64,000 bases of DNA from Aequorivita sinensis (GTDB taxonomy: Bacteria; Bacteroidota; Bacteroidia; Flavobacteriales; Flavobacteriaceae), in contig NZ_VDMC01000001.1 of assembly GCF_006346335.1 (NCBI RefSeq), positions 611,785-675,784 on the forward strand, read 5' to 3'. The notes below the pieces were generated by a model, which worked only from the letters and a program-made list of their open reading frames with translations, did not search any database and was not told the origin of the DNA. Shown here one piece after another: positions 53,021 through 60,065 of the stretch. The position numbers were made by a program, and so were the translations under genes. Positions within the stretch are counted from its first letter, which is position 1, and every line of letters starts with the position of its first letter.

Positions 53021-53380
53021 ATGGAAGAAGTAAAATTTAGTTTTGAGGAATTGCGAGTTTATCAAAAGTCATTAGATTTTGTTGATGAAGTTTATAAAAT
53101 TACCAAGGAATTTCCTAACGACGAACGTTTTGGTTTAACAACTCAATATCGAAGAGCAGCACAGTCTATTGCGTTAAATATTGCAGAAGGAGCAGGAGAT
53201 ACAGATGCACAGTTTAATAGGTTTTTAAATGTCGCTCAAGGCTCCATTAAAGAATGTGTTGTATGTTCAACAATTGCAACCAGACAAAAATTTATTACTA
53301 CTGAAACTAATAATGAGACTCGATTAACACTTTCGCAAATAGCAAAAATGACTACAAATCTTCAAAAATATTTGAAGTAA
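53021..53380 (+). CDS. Four-helix-bundle protein (23S rRNA intervening-sequence protein family)
   Basis: A 119-residue helical protein. The family marks are FEELRVYQKSLDFVDEVYKITKEFP, the GLTTQYRRAAQSIALNIAEGAG stretch and FLNVAQGSIKECVV. Relatives were first found inside 23S rRNA intervening sequences, but many stand alone and have no proven function. This copy sits inside the metal importer operon, between the ATPase and the first permease, flanked by tandem repeats on both sides; its reading frame is intact. The placement suggests a moved-in cassette, and it may be transcribed with the operon. Confidence 0.88.
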   Translation: MEEVKFSFEELRVYQKSLDFVDEVYKITKEFPNDERFGLTTQYRRAAQSIALNIAEGAGDTDAQFNRFLNVAQGSIKECVVCSTIATRQKFITTETNNETRLTLSQIAKMTTNLQKYLK

Positions 53381-53400
53381 ATTTTAATTTTTCAAATTAC

Positions 53401-53428
53401 AAGACCAAAGACCAAAGACCAAAGACCA
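53401..53428. repeat. 7-bp tandem repeat right of the four-helix-bundle gene
   Basis: Four tandem copies of AAGACCA end exactly at the ATG of the permease gene at 53429, so the repeat now forms the translation start region of that gene. Confidence 0.9.
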
Positions 53429-54553
53429 ATGTCAATAAGTGAATATTTTAATCTACTCTGGACCGATTATACCCTGCGAACTATTACGTTGGGGACTGCG
53501 GTGTTGGGGGCTATTTGCGGGATGTTAGGGAGTTTTGCAGTGCTTCGAAAGCAAAGTCTGTTAGGAGATGCAATTTCGCACGCAGCCTTACCAGGAATCG
53601 CAATTGCTTTTTTAATTACGGGTTCAAAGGACACTTACATTTTATTAATGGGAGCATTAATTTGTGGGTTGATTGGAGCTTTCTGGATACGAGGTATCAC
53701 AACAAAAACCCACTTAAAGAGTGATACTGCCCTGGGATTGGTGTTGTCGTTGTTTTTTGGTTTTGGAATGTTGTTGCTTACTTATATTCAAAAACAATCT
53801 AATGCCAATCAAGCAGGATTAGATAAATATTTATTTGGACAAGCAGCTACACTAGTTGAAAGTGATGTGTTCATAATGATTGGTGTTACAGGAGTGTGTT
53901 TAATAATACTTCTGCTTTTCTGGAAAGAATTTAAAATAATGCTTTTTGATATGGATTACACTAAAACCCTAGGGTTTAATGTGCGATTTATCGATTCACT
54001 TATTACGTTTTTCATTGTTTTGGCTATTGTTCTCGGACTTCAAACAGTAGGAGTGGTATTAATGAGCGCAATGCTATTGGCGCCTGCTGCTGCTGCTAGA
54101 CAATGGACAAATAGTCTAGGCACTATGGTAATTTTAGCGGCTATAATTGGCGCTTTAGCAGGGATATTCGGAACTGCAATTAGCGCAACTCAAAACAACC
54201 TATCCACAGGACCAGTAATTGTATTAGTAGCCGCAGTATTCGTATTGTTTTCATTTATCTTCTCACCAGGTAGAGGAATTGTATTTAGAGAAATCCGATT
54301 TAGACAAAACAGAAATGACTTACAATTGAAGAAAACACTTCAGTTTATGTACGATATTGCAAAAACGCATCAAAATATTTCACATCCACACGCCATTCGT
54401 ATTTTAAATAATTTCCAAGGATTTTCTAAAAATTCCCTTCGTAAAATGGAAGAAAAAGAATGGATAACATTAAAAGGCCAAGAGTGGTCTTTGACCAATA
54501 TTGGATTTGAAGAAGCTAAAAACTTATATAACCAACAATTAAAAGATGAGTAA
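53429..54553 (+). CDS. Metal ABC transporter permease with C-terminal winged-helix-like tail
   Basis: An ABC-3 family permease, 374 residues. Eight or so membrane helices cover residues 15-285, with family words LRKQSLLGDAISHAALPGIA and SAMLLAPAAAARQW. Beyond the usual end (SPGRGIVFREIR) come about 85 soluble residues: FMYDIAKTHQN...HAIRILNNF, LRKMEEKEWITLKGQEWSLTNIGFEEA, which read as a winged helix (the W.LT..G..EA wing is typical). Fusion of a metal permease to a regulator-like domain is known from chlamydial YtgCR. The start is ATG directly after a 7-bp repeat, so its original leader has been replaced. It overlaps the next permease by 8 bp. Confidence 0.88.
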   Translation: MSISEYFNLLWTDYTLRTITLGTAVLGAICGMLGSFAVLRKQSLLGDAISHAALPGIAIAFLITGSKDTYILLMGALICGLIGAFWIRGITTKTHLKSDTALGLVLSLFFGFGMLLLTYIQKQSNANQAGLDKYLFGQAATLVESDVFIMIGVTGVCLIILLLFWKEFKIMLFDMDYTKTLGFNVRFIDSLITFFIVLAIVLGLQTVGVVLMSAMLLAPAAAARQWTNSLGTMVILAAIIGALAGIFGTAISATQNNLSTGPVIVLVAAVFVLFSFIFSPGRGIVFREIRFRQNRNDLQLKKTLQFMYDIAKTHQNISHPHAIRILNNFQGFSKNSLRKMEEKEWITLKGQEWSLTNIGFEEAKNLYNQQLKDE

Positions 54554-55706
54554 TCCACAGCTGGAAATACAACTAATCGCAGCTATTGTCGCAGTTGCAT
54601 GTGCTATACCTGGAGTTTTTCTAGTTCTTAGGAAAATGGCATTAATAAGCGATGCTATTAGTCACTCAATTTTACCTGGAATTGTAATTGGATTTTTCAT
54701 CACTCAAGATTTAAACTCGCCTTTACTTATATTATTCGCTGCGCTTACAGGAGTCATAACTGTGATTCTTGTTGAGGTAATTCAAAAAACGGGCTTAGTG
54801 AAGGAAGATACGGCCATAGGCTTAGTTTTTCCTACTATGTTTAGTATTGGGGTTATTTTAATCGCCAAGAACGCCAACGATATACACTTAGATGTAGATG
54901 CTGTTCTATTAGGAGAACTTGCCTTTGCGCCTTTCGATAGAATGTTTATTTCAGGAATGGATATGGGGCCAAAATCACTTTGGGTGATGGGCGGAGTTTT
55001 ACTAGTTTCTATAACACTTCTAATTCTGTTTTTTAAAGAATTAAAAGTGAGCACTTTTGACGTAGGATTGTCGTCAGCCTTAGGGTTTTCACCGGTTGTA
55101 TTGCACTATGGACTTATGTCTGTTTCTTCAGTAACCATAGTTGGTGCCTTTGATGCAGTAGGAGCTATTTTGGTAGTAGCCTTAATGATTGCACCCGCAG
55201 CAACTGCCTATTTACTTACCAACGATTTAAAAAGAATGTTGGTTTTATCTGTTGTGTTTGGAGTGTTTTCTGCAATAGCTGGATATTGGTTGGCACATTT
55301 ATTGGATGCTTCTATATCGGGTTCTATGACAACTGTATTAGGAATTGTTTTCCTACTTGTTTATTTATTCGCACCTAAAAAAGGTTTGATTTCAGTTTTA
55401 TACAGACAAAAACAACAGCGAACAGAAGTTTCGTTAATTACTTTTTTACTGCATTTAAATAATCATACAGAAAAGAGCGAACGTCATATAAATCACTTGC
55501 AAGAGCACATAAATTGGCAAAAAGTTAGATCGAAATCTGTGGTGGATCTGGCGTTAAAAAATAATATGATCACCATTGACAACCACATTGTTTCCCTTAC
55601 TGAAAAAGGAAAGGAGTTTACCGGTAAGGCCTTAGATTATATCCTTACTAACAGAGACGATAAAATTGAAAACATAAAGGATGATTTCTTTTTGTTTAGA
55701 GGCTAA
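54546..55706 (+). CDS. Second metal ABC transporter permease with C-terminal winged-helix-like tail
   Basis: A 386-residue ABC-3 permease, paralogous to the one before (LRKMALISDAISHSILPGIVIG; LMIAPAATAYLL). Helices occupy about 10-275, then a soluble tail of about 105 residues: LITFLLHLNNHTEKSERHINH, INWQKVRSKSVVDLALKNNMITIDNHIVSLTEKGKEFT. The VSLTEKGKEF wing and preceding helix suggest a winged helix as well. The two permeases probably form a heterodimer in the membrane with both tails in the cytoplasm. It is the last gene of the importer operon. Confidence 0.87.
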   Translation: MSNPQLEIQLIAAIVAVACAIPGVFLVLRKMALISDAISHSILPGIVIGFFITQDLNSPLLILFAALTGVITVILVEVIQKTGLVKEDTAIGLVFPTMFSIGVILIAKNANDIHLDVDAVLLGELAFAPFDRMFISGMDMGPKSLWVMGGVLLVSITLLILFFKELKVSTFDVGLSSALGFSPVVLHYGLMSVSSVTIVGAFDAVGAILVVALMIAPAATAYLLTNDLKRMLVLSVVFGVFSAIAGYWLAHLLDASISGSMTTVLGIVFLLVYLFAPKKGLISVLYRQKQQRTEVSLITFLLHLNNHTEKSERHINHLQEHINWQKVRSKSVVDLALKNNMITIDNHIVSLTEKGKEFTGKALDYILTNRDDKIENIKDDFFLFRG

Positions 55707-55845
55707 GCATTTTGAAAGTACGAGTGCTTTCAATGGCTATAGGAAAAGGCTGGAAGTTGATAAAACTTCGTAATTATTGGTATTCTTTTAAAAACAAAAA
55801 GTAGAATATTTTTAATTATCTTTAAAAATTATAAATTTCACAACT

Positions 55846-56259
55846 ATGAAAAACTCACTATTTGCTATATTAATTCTTATTTCAAGTCTTTCTTTTGGAC
55901 AAGATTCACCTAAAACTCCTAAAATAGGGGTAAAGATACCAGAAGGTGAAACGGTAGTTTTAAAAGGTGTTTCAGTAAAATTTCTAGAAGTGATTGAAGA
56001 TTCTCGTTGTCCTGAAGGTGTGAACTGTATGTGGGCAGGAAGAGCTATTGTAAAAGCTGAAGTAACTTCAAATGGGAAAACCGAGGAAGTAACCTTGATT
56101 TTTGGTGAAACAAGACCTGGAGAAGAAAAGAACACAAATCTCTTTACTTCAGATAAATTTGTAATTAATGGTTTAACGCTAAATCCTTATCCAACATCTG
56201 AAAGTACTGGAAAAGATACTGGTTATGTATTGTTGATTTGTGAGGAGAAAAATAGCTAA
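55846..56259 (+). CDS. Secreted protein with DSRCPxxxxCxWAG motif
   Basis: A 137-residue exported protein of unknown role. A signal peptide (SLSFGQ) is followed by a single beta-rich domain whose conserved centre is EDSRCPEGVNCMWAGRA, with two Cys four residues apart that may bind metal or form a disulfide; a third Cys lies near the end (LLICEE). The motif recurs in small Bacteroidota secreted proteins I have seen, unassigned to a function. Its stop touches the tail of the first FeoB-associated gene on the other strand. Confidence 0.7.
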   Translation: MKNSLFAILILISSLSFGQDSPKTPKIGVKIPEGETVVLKGVSVKFLEVIEDSRCPEGVNCMWAGRAIVKAEVTSNGKTEEVTLIFGETRPGEEKNTNLFTSDKFVINGLTLNPYPTSESTGKDTGYVLLICEEKNS

Positions 56260-56418
56260 TTAGTGGCACCCACAGTCCTTCTTTCCACACTTAATTTTTC
56301 CTCCATCTAAGGTGTTGCTAGAGTTTTGGCGGGATTCAAAAATAGGGTTCCAGACAAACTTTTTAAGTAAAAAGCCTGCGGCTAAAGAAAAGGTGATTAA
56401 AACTAAGATTGTTTGCAT
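56260..56418 (-). CDS. FeoB-associated Cys-rich membrane protein (first copy, 52 aa)
   Basis: A 52-residue protein on the minus strand: one membrane helix (QTILVLITFSLAAGFLLKKF) followed by NPIFESRQ and a Cys-rich tip (KCGKKDCGCH, three Cys plus a terminal His). This fits the small FeoB-associated family found beside feoB, which may bind or hand over iron. It is the third gene after feoB on the same strand, beside a very similar neighbour. Confidence 0.8.
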   Translation of the reverse strand: MQTILVLITFSLAAGFLLKKFVWNPIFESRQNSSNTLDGGKIKCGKKDCGCH

Positions 56419-56474
56419 AGTACAAAGATACGGAAAGTCCTATAAGTATCATAATAGCACTTGTTCAATAAAAA

Positions 56475-56621
56475 TTAATGAAAACTACATTTACTGCAGT
56501 CGGAATGATCTCCAATTTTATTTTTTGAAGTTTTACTTGTTTTAAAAGGATTCCAGATGAATGTTGTAATTAAAAATCCAACTGCAAGTAAAAATGCTAT
56601 TATTACTAGTATTGTTTGCAT
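56475..56621 (-). CDS. FeoB-associated Cys-rich membrane protein (second copy, 48 aa)
   Basis: A 48-residue protein with the same plan: QTILVIIAFLLAVGFLITTF helix, then FIWNPFK and the tip DCSKCSFH with two Cys. It starts with the same MQTILV as its neighbour and shares the W-N-P block, so the pair arose by tandem duplication. It is separated from feoB by a palindromic element of about 80 bp. Confidence 0.8.
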   Translation of the reverse strand: MQTILVIIAFLLAVGFLITTFIWNPFKTSKTSKNKIGDHSDCSKCSFH

Positions 56622-56660
56622 AATATTTTATTTTTAAAATTATTACTTTACCCCTTCCAC

Positions 56661-56716
56661 CATCTATTTCTGCTTCGCAGAATAGATGCCACCTTCCCCT
56701 GAAATAGGGGAAGGTG
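56661..56716. repeat. Two hairpins between feoB and the Cys-rich genes
   Basis: One stem is CATCTATTTCTGC / GCAGAATAGATG (56661-56688, one bulge), the next is CACCTTCCCCT / AGGGGAAGGTG (56690-56716, perfect, 5-nt loop). Both look like REP-type palindromes; the second could end or attenuate feoB transcription. Confidence 0.75.
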
Positions 56717-56728
56717 CTAGCAGGGAAA

Positions 56729-58828
56729 TTACCTCAAGAACTGGTAAGCAGCTAGAGACACCACATAAGCAATAACGGTCATTACAACTAACTGCCACAT
56801 AGGCCATTTCCAACTGTTAGTTTCTTTTTTTACAATGGCAAGTGTACTCATACATTGCATTGCAAAAGCATAAAATAAAAGCAACGAAATTCCGCTAGCA
56901 AAATTGAATAATGGCCCGCCTAATACTGGGTTTACTTCGGCTGCCATTCTGCTTTTTATAGTTTGTTCGTCATCACTACCCACGCTGTAAATTGTAGCTA
57001 GCGTTCCTACAAATACTTCTCTTGCAGCAAATGAGCTCACTAAGGCAATCCCTATTTTCCAATCGTAGCCTAAAGGCCTTACGGCTGGTTCTATAAATTG
57101 GCCAACATGACCGATATAGGAATGCTCAAGTTTGAAAGAATTTATATGCATTTCTAAATCATCATCCGATAGATTTTGAGAAGCGTATTCACTTTTTACA
57201 ATTTCCTCTGCATCGTTAAAATCTCCTGGGCCATATGAAGCTAAAACCCAAAGAATAATGGAGATAGCCAAAATAATTTTACCAGCTCCAAAAACAAAAG
57301 CTTTGGTTTTTTCAATTACTGTGATTATTACATTTTTCGCTAATGGCACTTTATAGTTAGGCATTTCTACTACAAAGAAACTCTTGCTTCTAACTTTCAA
57401 AATTTTATCTAGGATATAGGCCGATAAAATTGCCGCGCCAAACCCTAAAATATACATAAACATTAAGGTTAGACCTTGTAAGCTGAAAATACCGAGAACC
57501 CTTGTATCGGGAATCACCAAAGAGATGATTATTAAATAAACAGGAAGTCGAGCAGAACAAGTTGTAAAAGGCGTAACTAAAATAGTGATTAGTCGTTCCT
57601 TCCAATTTTCAATATTTCGCGTGGCCATTATTGCAGGAATAGCACAAGCAGTACCAGCTACTAGGGGTACCACACTTTTCCCGCTAAGACCAAAACGTCG
57701 CATAAGTTTGTCCATAAGAAAAACCACACGACTCATATATCCTGTTTCTTCTAAAATTGAAATAAACAGAAAAAGAAAGGCTATCTGTGGGATAAATATT
57801 ACAATTCCTCCCAAGCCAGGGATAATTCCTTCTGCAATTAAACTTGAAAAATCGCCCGGAGGTAATGTGTTTTTTGCCCACTCACTTAACGAAGCAAACG
57901 AACTGTCTATAAAGTCCATTGGGTACGCACTCCAATCAAAAATTGCTTGAAAAATGAGCAGAAGAATTCCGAAGAAAATGACATATCCCCAAACTTTATG
58001 GGTTAAAACTCGGTCTAATCTACTTCTTAAATCCTTCGCTTTAGCAGTGTCTACATGTAGCGTTTCTTTTAAAGTTTCATTAATAAACTTATACCGCGCG
58101 ATAGTTTCTTTTTGCTGAAGGCGTTTAAGATTACTTGTTGATTCTGTTTTAAAGGATGCTACCCCTTGCAGCTCGTTTCGGTCTAATTTTCCAAAGTTTA
58201 CATCTTGCGTAATTACAAGCCACAGTTTGTAAAGGTCCTGATTAGGAAAAGCTTTTTGCAATCTATCGAAATACTCAGGGGCAATATTAGATGCATTCAA
58301 GCAAGGTTTAGTAGGAAGCTGATTGTAGTTTTCAATCAGTTCTTTTAAGTAATCAAATCCAAGGTTTTTTCTTGAACTGATAAGTGCAATTTTAGTGTTT
58401 AGTTTCTTCTCAAGTAAGGGAACATCAAGCGTAATTGCTTTACGTTTCATCCTATCCGACATATTAATGGCTAGAATGGTAGGGATTCCTAAGTCTTTTA
58501 TCTGGGTGAAAAGTAAAAGGTTTCGCTTCAGGTTTTCAACATCGGCAACTACCACAGCTACATCAGGGAAATCTTTATCATTTTTGTTTAAAAGAAGCTC
58601 AATAACAACATTTTCATCTAAAGAAGAAGCGTTTAAGCTGTAAGTTCCGGGCAAATCTAGAATATGAACTTTACAATTACGTCCAAATTTGCATGTACCT
58701 TCTTTCTTTTCAACAGTAATTCCAGGGTAGTTTCCCACTTTTTGGTTCATTCCAGTCAACCTATTAAAAACAGAGGTTTTTCCGGTATTTGGGTTTCCAA
58801 TAAGTGCTACGTTAATTTGTTTTGCCAT
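56729..58828 (-). CDS. feoB: Ferrous iron transporter FeoB
   Basis: The GTP-dependent Fe(II) importer, 699 residues. The N-terminal G domain has G1 GNPNTGKTS (11-19), G3 DLPGTYSLN and NMSD for guanine; then a helical spacer (about 170-270), and two Gate domains with about ten membrane helices (FIPQIAFLFLFISILEETGYMSRVVFL, VPLVAGTACAIPAIMATR, CSARLPVYL, ALVSSFAAREVFVG). The Cys in the GTACAIP and CSARLP stretches are typical. It is the second gene of feoAB, with a 40-bp gap after feoA. Confidence 0.95.
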   Translation of the reverse strand: MAKQINVALIGNPNTGKTSVFNRLTGMNQKVGNYPGITVEKKEGTCKFGRNCKVHILDLPGTYSLNASSLDENVVIELLLNKNDKDFPDVAVVVADVENLKRNLLLFTQIKDLGIPTILAINMSDRMKRKAITLDVPLLEKKLNTKIALISSRKNLGFDYLKELIENYNQLPTKPCLNASNIAPEYFDRLQKAFPNQDLYKLWLVITQDVNFGKLDRNELQGVASFKTESTSNLKRLQQKETIARYKFINETLKETLHVDTAKAKDLRSRLDRVLTHKVWGYVIFFGILLLIFQAIFDWSAYPMDFIDSSFASLSEWAKNTLPPGDFSSLIAEGIIPGLGGIVIFIPQIAFLFLFISILEETGYMSRVVFLMDKLMRRFGLSGKSVVPLVAGTACAIPAIMATRNIENWKERLITILVTPFTTCSARLPVYLIIISLVIPDTRVLGIFSLQGLTLMFMYILGFGAAILSAYILDKILKVRSKSFFVVEMPNYKVPLAKNVIITVIEKTKAFVFGAGKIILAISIILWVLASYGPGDFNDAEEIVKSEYASQNLSDDDLEMHINSFKLEHSYIGHVGQFIEPAVRPLGYDWKIGIALVSSFAAREVFVGTLATIYSVGSDDEQTIKSRMAAEVNPVLGGPLFNFASGISLLLFYAFAMQCMSTLAIVKKETNSWKWPMWQLVVMTVIAYVVSLAAYQFLR

Positions 58829-58868
58829 ATTTCAGCTCCATTAACTTGGTGCGAATGCAGTTTTGTTG

Positions 58869-59093
58869 TTATATCAGGTCAATCTCAATTTTAGAAGCCA
58901 TTTCTAAACGGATAGCTAAATGACTTCCATTTATGTTTAAATACAATGGATCTCTAAATGGAGCAATTTGAACCAAAGTGACTTCATTGCCCGGAAGGCA
59001 GCCCATTTCTAGTAGCTTCAACGGAACTACATCAACAGAAAATTCTTTGATAATTCCGCGTTGTCCTTTCTTTAAAGATGCGATTGTTAGCAC
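58869..59093 (-). CDS. feoA: Ferrous iron transport protein A
   Basis: A 74-residue cytoplasmic SH3-like protein that supports FeoB. LTIASLKKGQRGIIKEF, LLEMGCLPGNEVTLVQIAPFRDPLYLNINGSHLAIR is the complete FeoA pattern. It is the first gene of the feoAB unit. A -7 box and a palindrome related to the repressor's operator lie just upstream. Confidence 0.92.
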   Translation of the reverse strand: MLTIASLKKGQRGIIKEFSVDVVPLKLLEMGCLPGNEVTLVQIAPFRDPLYLNINGSHLAIRLEMASKIEIDLI

Positions 59094-59102
59094 TTCTATT
59101 TA

Positions 59103-59119
59103 TTTAGATTGAATTTAAA
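59103..59119. promoter_or_regulatory. Candidate DtxR/MntR-type operator in front of feoA
   Basis: TTTAGATTgAATTTAAA is an imperfect 17-bp palindrome whose left half equals the operator at 50353. It lies just downstream of the minus-strand -7 box, over the expected start of feoA transcription. Confidence 0.5.
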
Positions 59120-59124
59120 CAAGG

Positions 59125-59132
59125 CAAAAGTA
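59125..59132 (-). promoter_or_regulatory. -7 promoter element of feoA
   Basis: Complement of CAAAAGTA reads TACTTTTG, matching TAnnTTTG on the minus strand, 31-38 bp before the feoA start. Confidence 0.5.
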
Positions 59133-59267
59133 AGTTTTTTAATTCAGAATTCAGAACTCACGAATCAGAAAATTTTGACCTCTTTTTTAAGATTTCTCTC
59201 CTTTATTGTATTCACTTGCACCCAGAAAGGGAAAGCTTTTAGATTATTCAATTGAAAAGCTACAATA

Positions 59268-59942
59268 CTATCTTTCTGAATCTTCCTTTTTTAGAACTTC
59301 AATATCGTGAAGAAGTGTTTCGATAGCTTGCGGGTCTGTACCGTCATAAAACCCACGAATGCGTTTCTTTTTATCAACAAGTACGAAGTTTTCGGTGTGA
59401 ATTAAATCGTACTCCTCATAAGGAACGTCTTTTGCAGCGAGGTATGATTTTCGAGCGAGGTCGTAAATTTCTTTTTTATCCCCTGTAACCAAATTCCACT
59501 TAGCATCATTAACCCCTTTTTCAACGGCATATTTTTTAAGTTGAGGCACGCTATCTATTTCGGGAGTAACGGTGTGAGATAGTAGTAAAATTTCATCGTC
59601 GTCTTTTAATTCCTCTTGAATTTTTACCATATGGTCTGTCATAATAGGGCAGATGGTTTGGCACGTAGTAAAAAAGAAATCGGCCACATAAATTTTATCG
59701 GCATAATCATCTTGTGTTACCGTTTTTCCATTTTGGTTTAGAAGGCTAAAATCGGCGATAGTGTGGTATTTTTTTACGTATTGCATTGTCGTGTCTACTA
59801 ATTCTGCTGTTACATCGGCAGGTTGATAAACGCGTAGCACTTCTTTCGGTTTCATTACAGAATATATAATGGTAATTATGATAATTGAAATGATAAGAAA
59901 AACAATTCCAAAGAATTTATACTTCTTAAAAAAAGTAAGCAT
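59268..59942 (-). CDS. SCO1/SenC-family copper chaperone
   Basis: Copper chaperone or thiol oxidoreductase used in cytochrome oxidase assembly. The 224-residue protein has a membrane anchor (FFGIVFLIISIIIITIIYSVM) and a thioredoxin fold with the metal motif TCQTICP (CxxxC) and the distal His in LIHTENFVL; DFFFTTCQTICPIMTDHM is the usual SCO core. The -7 box (complement of CAAAAATA, 59980-59987) lies 38 bp upstream. Confidence 0.9.
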   Translation of the reverse strand: MLTFFKKYKFFGIVFLIISIIIITIIYSVMKPKEVLRVYQPADVTAELVDTTMQYVKKYHTIADFSLLNQNGKTVTQDDYADKIYVADFFFTTCQTICPIMTDHMVKIQEELKDDDEILLLSHTVTPEIDSVPQLKKYAVEKGVNDAKWNLVTGDKKEIYDLARKSYLAAKDVPYEEYDLIHTENFVLVDKKKRIRGFYDGTDPQAIETLLHDIEVLKKEDSER

Positions 59943-59979
59943 ATTGTAAGATTTTAGACTGATGATTTATATTAAACCG

Positions 59980-59987
59980 CAAAAATA
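59980..59987 (-). promoter_or_regulatory. -7 promoter element of the SCO gene
   Basis: Complement of CAAAAATA reads TATTTTTG (TAnnTTTG) on the minus strand. Confidence 0.45.
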
Positions 59988-60030
59988 AGCCCTAAAACTA
60001 TCAAAATGAATACATTTAACACCTTAATTT

Positions 60031-60050
60031 AGCGGTATTCAGTCACCGCT
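60031..60050. promoter_or_regulatory. Palindrome in the leader of the M1 aminopeptidase
   Basis: AGCGGT-N8-ACCGCT, 16 bp before the ATG at 60066. It may be an operator or a leader hairpin; I cannot say which. Confidence 0.35.
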
Positions 60051-60065
60051 TTTAATATCACAGAA

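Noticed and set aside
52913..53428. The two tandem arrays as a CRISPR-like repeat
   Set aside because: Units are 14 and 7 bp with no spacers between them, and no cas genes are present.
56312..56545. 77-codon plus-strand frame between the metal clusters
   Set aside because: It is antisense to the two Cys-rich FeoB-associated genes, which have clear family features on the minus strand.
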